Positions 1-7,863 of a DNA stretch of 64,000 bases are shown one piece after another; the stretch's first letter is position 1; every line of letters starts with the position of its first letter. The notes beneath the pieces are model-generated. The model was not told the DNA's origin. It searched no databases and worked only from the letters and a program-made list of their open reading frames with translations. A program made the position numbers and the translations under genes. Source of the stretch: Paracoccus aminovorans (GTDB lineage: Bacteria; Pseudomonadota; Alphaproteobacteria; Rhodobacterales; Rhodobacteraceae); NCBI RefSeq assembly GCF_001546115.1, contig NZ_KQ955209.1, positions 255,311 through 319,310 of the forward strand. The letters are read 5' to 3'.

Positions 1-1451
1 AGAAGCTGCCCGGCTCGTTCCTGCCGTCCGAGGACCAGGGCGTGCTGATGGTCATGGTGGAAACGCCCGAAGGCTCGACCGCCGCGCGCACCCAGGCCCT
101 GGTCGAAGAGGTCGAGCAATTCGTCCTGGCCGAGGAAACCGACACCGCCGAAAGCGTCTTCGCCGCGCTTGGCTTCGGCTTCGGCGGCACCGGACAGCGC
201 AATGCGATGATCTTCATCAAGCTGAAGGATTTCGAGCAGCGCGAGGGTTTCGACGCCGCCTCGATGGCGACGCGCGGCAACATGCGCTTCATGTCGAACC
301 GCAACGGGCAGGTGTTCTTCATGCAGCCGCCCGCGATCCAGGGCATGGGCAATACCGCCGGCTTCACCATGCAGCTGATCGACCAGGCCGGAGGCGGCCA
401 GGCGGCCCTGGCGAATGCCGCCGACGAACTGGTCCGGAAGGCCACGGCGGACGGCCGCGTCACCAGCCTGCAGGGCAATGACGCGCCCTTCGAGACCTCG
501 CGCCGCATCGACATCGACCAGCAGAAGGCGGCGGCCTATGGCCTGTCGATCTCGGACCTGAACACCACGCTGTCCATCATCTTCGCCAGCGCGAACGTGA
601 ACGATTTCTCGCTGGGGACCGAGCTGCGCCCGGTGATCGTCCAGGGCGCGGCCGAGGCGCGCATGCAGTCCGACGACATCGAGAAATGGTATGTCAAGAA
701 CAGCGACGGCGACATGGTGTCCTTCGCCGCCTTCACCAGCCAGGAATGGGCCGAGCAGGCGCAGAGCCTGTCGCGTTATGGCGGCACGCGCTCGATGGAG
801 ATCTCGGGCGCGGCGGCGCAGGTCATATCCTCGGGCACGGCGATGGAGGTGATGGAGGAACTGGTCGCCGGCATGGATGGCGGCTATGGCACCGCCTGGA
901 CGGGGCTGTCCTATCAGGAGCGGCTGTCGGGCAACCAGGCGCCGATGCTGTTCGCGCTGTCGGCCCTGGTGGTGTTCCTGGCGCTGGCGGCGCTTTACGA
1001 AAGCTGGTCGGTGCCGCTTTCGGTGATGATGACCGTGCCCATCGGCGTCGTCGGCGCCATGGCGGCGGCGCTGGTCTTCGGCCAGTCGAACGACGTCTAT
1101 TTCAAGGTCGGCCTGCTGACCACCATCGGGCTTGCCGCGCGCAATGCCATCCTGATCGTGGAATTCGCCGAGATGCTGCACAAGCAGGGCAAGCCGCTGC
1201 TCGAGGCGGCGGTCGAGGCCTCGCGCATGCGGCTGCGGCCGATCCTGATGACGACGCTGGCCTTCATGCTGGGCGTCATGCCCCTGGCGCTGGCCAGCGG
1301 CGCGGGCGCGGCGGCGCAGCAGTCCATCGGCATCGGCGTGCTGGGCGGCATCGCGGCCTCGGCCGTGGTCGGCATCTTCCTGGTCGCCGTCTTCTACGTC
1401 GCGGTCCTGAGGACCGTGCAGCATTTCACCAGAAAGAGAACCAAGACGTGA
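1..1451 (+). CDS. RND multidrug efflux permease, C-terminal part (5' end outside window)
   Basis: This is the last 480 or so residues of an inner-membrane, proton-driven AcrB/MexB-type drug pump. The frame is open from base 3, and reads LPGSFLPSEDQGVL at its start, the usual lead into the second periplasmic porter domain of this family. The C-terminal half carries the expected bundle of membrane helices, with the family signature GLAARNAILIVEFAEM and then RLRPILMTTLAF and GVLGG. The stop overlaps the GTG start of the outer-membrane factor by four bases, so the two are translated together. The membrane-fusion protein should lie upstream of the window. Substrate cannot be told from this piece. 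Confidence 0.93.
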   Translation, partial: KLPGSFLPSEDQGVLMVMVETPEGSTAARTQALVEEVEQFVLAEETDTAESVFAALGFGFGGTGQRNAMIFIKLKDFEQREGFDAASMATRGNMRFMSNRNGQVFFMQPPAIQGMGNTAGFTMQLIDQAGGGQAALANAADELVRKATADGRVTSLQGNDAPFETSRRIDIDQQKAAAYGLSISDLNTTLSIIFASANVNDFSLGTELRPVIVQGAAEARMQSDDIEKWYVKNSDGDMVSFAAFTSQEWAEQAQSLSRYGGTRSMEISGAAAQVISSGTAMEVMEELVAGMDGGYGTAWTGLSYQERLSGNQAPMLFALSALVVFLALAALYESWSVPLSVMMTVPIGVVGAMAAALVFGQSNDVYFKVGLLTTIGLAARNAILIVEFAEMLHKQGKPLLEAAVEASRMRLRPILMTTLAFMLGVMPLALASGAGAAAQQSIGIGVLGGIAASAVVGIFLVAVFYVAVLRTVQHFTRKRTKT

Positions 1452-2824
1452 TTTCTCCCTGCCGTTTCCTCGGCCCGGCGCTGCTGCTTCTGGCGGCGGG
1501 CTGCGCGGCCGTCGGACCCGATCCCGACGACCGCCCCGCGATCCCCCTGCCCGCCACCTTTGCCGCGGACGGGACGACCCCGGCCGGCAAGGTTGCCAAC
1601 CGCGCCTTCTGGGCCGAATATCGCGACCCGGTGCTGAACGAGCTGATCGCCCGCGGCCTGAAGCAGAACCTGGACGAGGCGGCCGCGCGCGAACGCATCC
1701 GCGCCGCCGCCGCCGACCTGCGCGGCACCGGGGTGCTTGCCGCCCAGACCTCCGGTTCGGCCGAGGCGGCGCGCGAACGCGGCTCGACCGCGGGCGCGGC
1801 GGTGCGGAACGTCGGCACCTCCAGCCTTGGCGCGAATTTCGTCTTCGACCTGTTCGGCGGCGCCCGGCGCGAAAGGCAGGGCGCGGCGGCCAGCCTCGAG
1901 GCCGCCAAGGCGGATCTGGGCACGGCGCGGCTGGCCTGGATCGCCGAGCTGATCGACGCCTATAGCGACGCGCGCTATTACCAGCAGGCGCTGGCATTGA
2001 CGCGGCAGACCGTCTCGAGCCGCGAGGAGACCGTCCGCATCACCCGCGAGCAGCGCGAATTCGGCGTGGTCAGCGAATTCGACATGGCCCAGGCCGAGGC
2101 GCTGCTGGCGGCCGCCCGGGCCGAGATCCCGGGCTATCAGGCACAGTTCGACGCGCAGCTGTTCAGCATCGCGACGCTGCTCAATGAACCCGCCAGCTCG
2201 GTGCAGGCGCAGATGCGGCGCGGCGCGGGTCAGCCCCGCATTCCTGGCAGCGCCCGCGCCGGTGTGCCGGCGGACCTGCTGCGCAACCGGCCCGATGTGC
2301 GGTCGGCCGAATACGACCTGGCCGCGGCGCTGGCGGCGGTGGGGGTGGCGACGGCCGACCTGCTGCCTTCGCTGACGCTGACGGGCTCGGTCAGCGAAAG
2401 CGGCGGGGCGAAGTCCTGGGGCTTCGGCCCGGCGATCTCGTTCCCGGTACTGAACCAGGGCGCGCTGCAGGCCACCCGCGCGCGGCGCATCGCCGAGGGG
2501 CGCGAGGCCGAGATCGCCTGGCGCGCCAGCGTGTCGCAGGCGGTCGAGGACGTGCAGGTCGCGCAATCGAACCTGCGCCGCTATCGCCAGCAGGTCACGG
2601 CGCTGGAAGGCGCGGCAGCGGCCTATGACCGCGCCTATCGGCTGGCCCGGACCAGCTTTGCCGAGGGCGGGCTGGCGCTTCTGGACCTGCTGGATTCCGA
2701 CCGTTCGACGGCCAGCGCCCGGCTCTCGGCCGCCTCGGCCCGCAACCAGGCGGCCAAGGAATGGGCAGCGCTGCAGATCGCCACGGGCGCCGGCGCCGGC
2801 GAGGTGGTGCTGGTCAGCCGCTAG
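1448..2824 (+). CDS. RND efflux outer-membrane factor, NodT/OprM-type lipoprotein
   Basis: A 458-residue TolC-like outer-membrane channel that would complete the tripartite pump with the upstream permease. The start is GTG inside GTGA, overlapping the permease stop. The N-terminus is a lipoprotein signal: a hydrophobic run followed by LLAAGC, with the acylated cysteine at residue 19. The middle and end hold the two long helical repeats typical of the family, for example ELIDAYSDARYYQQAL and the PADLLRNRPDVRSAEYDLAAA segment found in nearly all NodT/OprM proteins. The length is normal. A hydrophobic or amphipathic toxic compound is the likely cargo, but nothing here defines it. Confidence 0.93.
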   Translation: MISPCRFLGPALLLLAAGCAAVGPDPDDRPAIPLPATFAADGTTPAGKVANRAFWAEYRDPVLNELIARGLKQNLDEAAARERIRAAAADLRGTGVLAAQTSGSAEAARERGSTAGAAVRNVGTSSLGANFVFDLFGGARRERQGAAASLEAAKADLGTARLAWIAELIDAYSDARYYQQALALTRQTVSSREETVRITREQREFGVVSEFDMAQAEALLAAARAEIPGYQAQFDAQLFSIATLLNEPASSVQAQMRRGAGQPRIPGSARAGVPADLLRNRPDVRSAEYDLAAALAAVGVATADLLPSLTLTGSVSESGGAKSWGFGPAISFPVLNQGALQATRARRIAEGREAEIAWRASVSQAVEDVQVAQSNLRRYRQQVTALEGAAAAYDRAYRLARTSFAEGGLALLDLLDSDRSTASARLSAASARNQAAKEWAALQIATGAGAGEVVLVSR

Positions 2825-3221
2825 CGCCGGCGCCAGGGGACGCTTGCAGGCGGGGCCCGGCCTGATTCACGATGGCCAGCACCGTGCGGATGGTGCGGTT
2901 CCAGTCCCAGCCGGATGCTTCTTGCGCGCGGATCTGGGCACGGCGCCGCTGCATGGCAGGGCCATCGCCCGCGCGGGGACCGCCTGATGGTGCAGGTCGT
3001 GCTGATGCGCAGATCCAGCGATTCCTGCATGGCTAAACTCCGTCAAGGCCGCGAGGGGCTGGTGCTGTCGATTCCGCTGGCCGTTGCGGCAGCGGTCTCG
3101 GCCGGGCCGGACGAATTGGCCCCCTGCCTGTCGCGGCCGTTTTCCGGCCCCGCGGCTGCGCGGGCTTGATCCATGCCGGGTTCGGCACGGCGCGCTGCCG
3201 CGGGCAAATGCGGCGTCCCGT
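2825..3221. other. 397-bp stretch with no recognisable gene
   Basis: No open frame here looks like a conserved protein. A short minus-strand frame (about 2815-2955) reads like coding sequence, with GWDWNRT and RTVLAIVN, but it was not recognised and may be the stub of a lost gene. Together with the broken glutathione transferase and two IS elements to the right, this suggests a decayed patch of chromosome. Confidence 0.4.
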
Positions 3222-3415
3222 TCAGCCTTGCGACGTCGTGAACACCGCCCATTGCGCCTCGAAGGCGCGCTGATAGGCGGGACGCGCCTTGCCGCGGGCG
3301 ACATAGGCGCAGAGGTTCGGAAACGTCTCCAATATACCGCTGCCCTCCAGCCTGCGCAGCACCGTCACCATCAGCAGGTCGTGGACTGCCCCCACCGAGT
3401 GGTCCGGGTTGATTG

Positions 3416-4267
3416 TTAGTGCATCGTCGGCCGCTGGTCTATTGGGATGACGGCTTCCGGTGCGGGTGGGCGGTATCCCAGGGAGCTGTGCGGCCTGACA
3501 GTGTTGTAGTGGCTGCGCCATCGCTCGACGAGGATCTGGGCCTCCCTGAGCGAATAGAAGACTGCTGCATCCAGGAGTTCGTCGCGGAATCGAGCGTTGA
3601 AGCTCTCGCAATACCCGTTCTCCCAGGGTGAACCCGGCTCGATGAACGCGGTCTTGGCACCAACTGCGCCGATCCAGCCCTGCACCGTCTTGGCAATGAA
3701 TTCCGCGCCATTGTCGGACCTTATGAACGCAGGCGGGCCACGCAAGATGAACAGATCCGTCAGGGCGTCGATTACGTCGGTGGAATTGAGCCTGCGGTTT
3801 ACACGGATCACCAGCGCCTCCTTCGTGAATTCGTCGATGATATTGAGCGTCCGAAACAGCCGTCCGTCATGTGTCCGGTCCTGAACGAAATCATAGGACC
3901 AGACGTGGTTCGGGTGCTCCGGCCGGAGACGGACGCAGGACCCGTCGTTCAACCAGAGCCGACCCTTCTTTGCCTGCTTTTGCGGGACCTTCAGCCCTTC
4001 ACGCCGCCATATCCGTTCCACGCGTTTATGATTTACATGCCAACCGGCGTTGTTCAGCAATCCGGTGATCATCCGATAGCCATATCGCCCGTAGGTGCGA
4101 GCGAGCGTGATGATGTCTTCCGTCAGCCGTTCTTCGTCCGGGGCGCCGCAAGGAACCTTGCGTTGCGTCGAGCGGTGCTGCCCGAGGATGCGGCAGGCGC
4201 GGCGCTCGGATATGCCGAGCGCCTGCCGCACATGGTCAATGCACTGGCGACGGCGCGAAGGGCTTAG
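3416..4267 (-). CDS. IS3-family transposase OrfB (DDE integrase domain)
   Basis: The catalytic half of the transposase. The frame is -1 to orfA and is meant to be reached by ribosomal frameshifting; a separate start could be GTG at 4229-4231, giving 271 residues. It has the N-terminal HTH-21-like region (RRACRILGQHRSTQRK) and an rve integrase core. The DDE residues sit in WSYDFVQDRTHDGR, FIRSDNGAEFI and GYCESFNARFRDE, and the family ending HYNTVRPHSSLGYRPP is present. No internal stop or frameshift was seen, so the enzyme appears intact. Confidence 0.92.
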   Translation of the reverse strand, partial: LSPSRRRQCIDHVRQALGISERRACRILGQHRSTQRKVPCGAPDEERLTEDIITLARTYGRYGYRMITGLLNNAGWHVNHKRVERIWRREGLKVPQKQAKKGRLWLNDGSCVRLRPEHPNHVWSYDFVQDRTHDGRLFRTLNIIDEFTKEALVIRVNRRLNSTDVIDALTDLFILRGPPAFIRSDNGAEFIAKTVQGWIGAVGAKTAFIEPGSPWENGYCESFNARFRDELLDAAVFYSLREAQILVERWRSHYNTVRPHSSLGYRPPAPEAVIPIDQRPTMH

Positions 4268-4542
4268 AAGTTTCCCCGTGCAGCCTCGCTCAGGATCATC
4301 TTGTCCAAGGTCAGATCTGACACCGCGCGCCGCAACCGCTGGTTCTCCGCCTCAAGCTCCTTGAGACGCTTCAGCTGAGCCCGGTTCATGCCGCCATACT
4401 GCTTGCGCCAGCGATAATACGTCGGCTCGGTCACGCCGATCTGCCGCACCGCGTCGGAAATTGCCATTCCCTGTCCATGAAGCACTTCAATCTGTCGAAG
4501 CTTCAGAACGATGTCTTCCGGTTTGTCTCGCTTGCCTGCCAT
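4264..4542 (-). CDS. IS3-family transposase OrfA (helix-turn-helix protein)
   Basis: A 92-residue DNA-binding protein that recognises the IS ends. It has the usual layout: an N-terminal helix-turn-helix (VRQIGVTEPTYYRWRKQYGG) followed by a leucine-zipper-like coiled coil (LKRLKELEAENQRLRRAV). It ends EAARGNF. Three bases before the stop is the heptamer G GGA AAC (complement at 4270-4276) in the right phase for a -1 frameshift into orfB, which would give the fused transposase continuing NLLSPSRRRQC. The start ATG is 4540-4542. Confidence 0.93.
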   Translation of the reverse strand: MAGKRDKPEDIVLKLRQIEVLHGQGMAISDAVRQIGVTEPTYYRWRKQYGGMNRAQLKRLKELEAENQRLRRAVSDLTLDKMILSEAARGNF

Positions 4543-4796
4543 CTGATGGTCCTCCTGAACAGGATATTTCTATCCCAGTGGGTGGACCACTTCAGTGGGG
4601 GCACTCCAGTCGCTGGCGCTGAAGGTGCCCTCGAGCCAGTCGGCATTGCTGAGCCGGCCGGACAATTGTTCCAGTCGGCCACGGATGCGTTTCTCGAGGA
4701 TGGGGAGGCGCGCTTCATGCCAGGGCTCGTCGCGCTCATGATAGCGGGCCTGCTGCGAAGGCGGTGATGATGGGGGTCATCGGAAGGCTCCTGCGC

Positions 4797-5240
4797 CTAT
4801 TGGTTGATCTCGGGCTCGACCAGTTTCGCCAGCTTGTGCAGCGAATCCTGCCAGCCGAGATAGCAGGCCTCGGCCGGGATCATATCCGGCACGCCCCGCT
4901 GCTCGATGCTGATCTCGGTGCCCACCGACACCGGTTTCAGGTCCACCGTGACCGTCATCTCGCCCGGCAGGTTGGGGTCGTCGAACCGGTCAGTATAGAC
5001 GAGGCGCTGGCCCGGGATCAATTCCAGGTAGCTGCCGCCGAAGGCATGGCTGTCGCCGGTGGTGAAGTTGCGAAACGACATCCGGTGCCGGCCGCCCACC
5101 TTCGCCTCCAACTCGTGGACGGTGCAGAGAAAGCCCCAGGGCGGCAGCCAGCTTGCCACCGCGTCGGGCTCGATGAAGGCGCGATAGAGCTTTTCGGGTT
5201 TCGCGGCGATGACGCGATGCAGTCGGATCGTCTGTGGCAT
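4797..5240 (-). CDS. SRPBCC-fold (AHSA1-like) domain protein
   Basis: A 147-residue protein of the START-like SRPBCC superfamily, subgroup related to Aha1 C-terminal domains. Typical signs are the opening IRLHRVIAAKPEKLYRAFIEPDAVASWLPPWGF, read here in two parts, and the later LVYTDRFDDPNLPGEMTVTV and GWQDSLHKLAKLVE. These proteins bind hydrophobic ligands in a cavity; the ligand here is unknown. The start ATG at 5238-5240 follows a strong GGAGGAC ribosome site. It lies 17 bases before the glutathione transferase remnant on the same strand, so it was probably the first gene of a two-gene stress or detoxification unit that has lost its second member. Confidence 0.85.
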   Translation of the reverse strand: MPQTIRLHRVIAAKPEKLYRAFIEPDAVASWLPPWGFLCTVHELEAKVGGRHRMSFRNFTTGDSHAFGGSYLELIPGQRLVYTDRFDDPNLPGEMTVTVDLKPVSVGTEISIEQRGVPDMIPAEACYLGWQDSLHKLAKLVEPEINQ

Positions 5241-5463
5241 GGTGTCCTCCGTGTCTGGTTTGATGGCTCCCACATCGGTGGTGCTTGCACCGTAACGCGC
5301 GGCGGTCGGGCAAAGGTCCGGACCAGAGCCTCGACGGGCTCGGCCCGAACGGCAGGCCGGAGAGTTCCAGCACCGCATGGCGACGCAGCCGCGCATCGCC
5401 GAGGCCCCGGGCGATTGCCCAACCCACGCCGACCGGCGTGAACGTGCTCTGCCCCCTCGAAAC
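5241..5463. other. short stretch between SRPBCC gene and second IS; possible gene stub
   Basis: On the minus strand, 5300-5449 reads as coding-like sequence (TPVGVGWAIARGLGDARLR, HAVLELSGLP) that is cut off at the IS edge. Nothing matching continues on the other side of the IS, so it may be the tail of a gene lost by rearrangement. The family was not recognised. A segment around 5325-5345 with GAGCC..GGCTC symmetry resembles a small palindromic repeat. Confidence 0.3.
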
Positions 5464-5525
5464 TGGATCGTTTAGAGCTGGAGTTTTCGGCTAACCTTCC
5501 CCGGCTGGGACAGGAGCTGAAAACG

Positions 5526-5792
5526 ATGAAGGCATCGAAGTTCACGGAAGCGCAGAAGGCGTTCATTCTGAAGCAAGGCGAGGAAGGCACGTCGGTTGCC
5601 GAGATCTGTCGGAAGGCTGGGATCGGCCAGTCGACCTATTTTGCCTGGAAGAAGAAGTATGGCGGGCTGCTGCCCGACGAGATGCGGCGGTTGAAGCAGC
5701 TTGAGGACGAGAACGCGCGGCTAAAGCGGATCGTGGCGGACCTGACGCTCGACCGGCAGATGTTGCAGGATGTTGTGCGGCGAAAGCTCTGA
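5526..5792 (+). CDS. IS3-family transposase OrfA, IS1222-like
   Basis: An 88-residue protein with the helix-turn-helix AEICRKAGIGQSTYFAWKKK and a coiled coil (LKQLEDENARLKRIVADLTL). It ends VVRRKL. The final codons contain CGA AAG at 5781-5786, the hexanucleotide known to drive -1 frameshifting in IS1222. A shift there would continue as ALKPARSRELVRG into orfB. A GGAGCTGAAAACG leader precedes the ATG. Confidence 0.93.
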   Translation: MKASKFTEAQKAFILKQGEEGTSVAEICRKAGIGQSTYFAWKKKYGGLLPDEMRRLKQLEDENARLKRIVADLTLDRQMLQDVVRRKL

Positions 5793-5824
5793 AGCCGGCG
5801 CGGTCGCGTGAACTGGTTCGCGGG

Positions 5825-6628
5825 ATGTGTGCAGACTGGGCGGTTTCGATCCGTAGGGCATGTGGGGCCTTGCGATTTGACTGCTCGAGCTACCACTACA
5901 AATCCCGCCGCACCGATCCGGCAGAGCTGAAACGGCGGATCCGGGAGATCTGTGAGACGCGTGTGCGCTATGGCTATCGCCGCGTTTACGTTGTCCTAGA
6001 CCGGGAGGGCTGGGAGGTCAGCATTAAGATGGTCTATAACGTTTACAAAGCCTTGGGACTGCAGCTGCGGAACAAGACCCCAAAACGGCGGGTGAAGGCC
6101 AAGTTGCGTGACGACCGTGCGGAAGCCGTCGGGCCGAATGATGTATGGGCCATGGATTTTGTCCATGACCAACTGGCCTTGGGTAAAAAGCTGCGGATCC
6201 TAACCATTGGCGACACCCATTCCCGCTATTGCCCCGCCACGGACGTGCGGTTCCAATATCGCGGCGAGGACGTGGTCACGACGCTGGAACGGATCTGCAC
6301 AAAAGTCGGCTACCCGCAGACAATCCGGGTCGACAACGGCAGCGAATTCATCTCGCGCGACCTGGATCTCTGGGCCTACGCCAAGGGCGTGACGCTCGAC
6401 TTTTCACGCCCCGGCAAGCCGACAGACAACGGCTTCATCGAGGCTTTCAATAGTAAGCTCAGGTCCGAATGCCTGAACGCGCACTGGTTCATGAGCCTTG
6501 CGGACGCGGCCGAAAAGCTGGAGGATTGGCGCAGACACTACAACGATGATCGACCCCACAGCGCCATCGGATACAACGTCCCGAGCGCGCTGCACTTTCC
6601 CGACGGCGTCACCAGCCCGCCGCCGTGA
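5825..6628 (+). CDS. IS3-family transposase OrfB, IS1222-like (DDE integrase)
   Basis: The catalytic transposase domain, in the -1 frame relative to orfA. The frame is open from inside orfA through the CGA AAG site, so the working product is probably the OrfAB fusion; ATG 5825 is only the first in-frame start after orfA. DDE residues are seen in VWAMDFVHDQL, IRVDNGSEF and GFIEAFNSKLRSEC. It ends with the family tail RRHYNDDRPHSAIGYNVPS. No inactivating change was seen. Confidence 0.92.
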   Translation: MCADWAVSIRRACGALRFDCSSYHYKSRRTDPAELKRRIREICETRVRYGYRRVYVVLDREGWEVSIKMVYNVYKALGLQLRNKTPKRRVKAKLRDDRAEAVGPNDVWAMDFVHDQLALGKKLRILTIGDTHSRYCPATDVRFQYRGEDVVTTLERICTKVGYPQTIRVDNGSEFISRDLDLWAYAKGVTLDFSRPGKPTDNGFIEAFNSKLRSECLNAHWFMSLADAAEKLEDWRRHYNDDRPHSAIGYNVPSALHFPDGVTSPPP

Positions 6629-6661
6629 CAAAGGCCGGAAACTCCGGCTTTAGATGGTCCA

Positions 6662-6924
6662 AAATTGGTAGGCAGGGCAAAAGGCCGGAAACTCCGGCCG
6701 CAGCTGGACGAAAGACCCGTGGCAGGATGGCAGCCGGGCCGGTCCACGCCCCGCGCCGCCCCACCGGGCGCACGAACCGGCGACCAATTGTCCGAAACCC
6801 GCCGCTCTCTGCGCAAATCGCAAAAATTGCTGCGCAACGGGTCAACCTGACGCGGAACTCTCGGCTATCCTTTCCGCAGGGCTGACCCTGGCGGATCGGC
6901 TGGACCAACAACGGAGGAGAGAAA
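6662..6924. other. IS-flanking sequence and leader of the carnitine-binding protein gene
   Basis: The left part (6678-6710) repeats the right-end core of the IS in direct orientation, suggesting the trace of a second related element. The rest has no gene. A GGAGGAGAG ribosome site (about 6913-6921) precedes the ATG at 6925. No clear promoter was identified. Confidence 0.5.
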
Positions 6925-7863
6925 ATGAAGCGCAAGATCGCCGTCGCAGTCCTGGCCTCGCTGGCTGCGCTGCCCAGGGCCGAGGCCGCAGAGCCCGCCG
7001 CCTGCCATTCCCCCAGCTTCTCGGACGTGGGCTGGACCGACATCTCGGTCACCACCGCCATGTCGGCCATGGTGTTGCAGGCCCTGGGCTATACGCCCGA
7101 GGTGCAGATCCTGTCCGTCGCCGTCACCTTCGAATCGCTGAAACAGGGCGATACCGACATCTTCCTGGGCAACTGGATGCCGCTTCAGGAGCCGATCCAG
7201 AAGCCGCTGGTCGATGCCGGCCAGATCGAGGTGGTGCGCCCGAATCTGGAAGGCGCGCTGATCGGCTTCGCCGTGCCCGCCTACACGCACGAGGCCGGGC
7301 TCAAGACCTATGCCGACATTGCCAAGTTCAAGGACCAGCTCGGCGGCAAGATCTACAGCATCGAGGCCGGCAGCAGCGCCAACAGCACGATCCTGCAGGC
7401 GATTTCGGACAATGCCTTCGACCTAGGCGGGTTCGAGCTGGTCGAATCCAGCGAGCAGGGCATGCTGGCCCAGGTGCAGCGCGCCATCCAGGCCGAACAG
7501 CCGATCCTGTTCTTCGGCTGGCGGCCGCATCCGATGAACGTGCGCTATGAACTGGCCTATCTGACCGACGGCAACGACACGTTCGGGCCCGATGACGGCG
7601 CCGCGAGCGTGCTAACCAATACCCGCGCCGGCCTGTCCGGGGAATGCCCCAACCTGGGCAAGTTCCTGTCGAACCTCGCCTTCACGGTCGAGGCCGAGGA
7701 CGTGATGATGTCCTATGTCCTTGACGAGGGGCTGGAGCCAAAGGCCGCGGCCGAACGCTGGCTCAAGGAGAACCCGGCCGCGCTGGACGCCTGGCTTGCC
7801 GATGTCACCACCGTCGCGGGTGAGCCTGGCCTGCCCGCGGCCAAGGCGGCGCTAGGTCTTTGA
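6925..7863 (+). CDS. periplasmic substrate-binding protein for quaternary amines (choline/betaine/carnitine family)
   Basis: A 312-residue OpuAC/ChoX-type binding protein. Residues 1-21 are a secretion signal ending AEA. Aromatic cage candidates that bind the trimethylammonium group in this family are W37 (GWTDIS), W84 (GNWMP) and W199 (GWRPHPMN). The gene faces an operon for carnitine degradation, so L-carnitine, or a related betaine, is the probable ligand, as for CaiX of Pseudomonas. No permease or ATPase gene lies beside it, so it must share a transporter encoded elsewhere. Its 3' end overlaps the end of the regulator gene on the other strand by 12 bases. Confidence 0.87.
   Translation: MKRKIAVAVLASLAALPRAEAAEPAACHSPSFSDVGWTDISVTTAMSAMVLQALGYTPEVQILSVAVTFESLKQGDTDIFLGNWMPLQEPIQKPLVDAGQIEVVRPNLEGALIGFAVPAYTHEAGLKTYADIAKFKDQLGGKIYSIEAGSSANSTILQAISDNAFDLGGFELVESSEQGMLAQVQRAIQAEQPILFFGWRPHPMNVRYELAYLTDGNDTFGPDDGAASVLTNTRAGLSGECPNLGKFLSNLAFTVEAEDVMMSYVLDEGLEPKAAAERWLKENPAALDAWLADVTTVAGEPGLPAAKAALGL

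Larger units (their letters stand above)
3382..4608 (-). mobile_element. IS3-family insertion sequence (1227 bp), complete
   Basis: The ends are near-perfect inverted repeats of about 24 bp: the left end begins TGGACTGCCCCCACC, and the right end, read inward, begins TGGAGTGCCCCCACTG; both run on to GTGGTCC. The element starts with TG and ends with CA. It is flanked by a 4-bp direct repeat, GTCG, at 3378-3381 and 4609-4612, which is a target-site duplication. It holds orfA and orfB on the minus strand in a -1 arrangement. It looks intact and able to move. Copy number in the genome cannot be judged from this window. Confidence 0.93.
3222..4780 (-). pseudogene. glutathione S-transferase gene, split by an IS3 element and carrying an internal deletion
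   Basis: Reading the minus strand, the gene starts at ATG 4778-4780 (MTPIITAF, with GCAGGAG seven bases upstream) but stops after 14 codons. A different frame then gives the C-terminal helical domain (ARYHERDEPWHEARLP, then DADWLEG-like NADWLEGTFSASD). Homologues have about 100 residues between these parts, so most of the thioredoxin-like N-domain is gone and the frame is shifted. The gene is then interrupted by the IS at 3382-4608. Beyond it the frame resumes as LLMVTVLRRL and ends ...FTTSQG at 3222. Removing the IS and one copy of the 4-bp duplication rejoins SASD with LLMVTV exactly. The upstream SRPBCC gene was probably its operon partner. Not functional as it stands. Confidence 0.85.
5464..6661 (+). 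mobile_element. IS3-family insertion sequence, IS1222-like
   Basis: Two 28-bp imperfect inverted repeats (5464-5491 and 6634-6661, about 22 of 28 matching) start with TGG and end with CCA and enclose orfA and orfB. The core of the repeat reads GCCGGAAACTCCGGCTTTAG on the right side. No target duplication is visible: the bases outside are AAC on the left and AAA on the right. A second copy of the right-end core lies 50 bp further right. The true ends could be a few bases further out (5450 and 6679), where short TGCCC matches continue. Confidence 0.8.
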
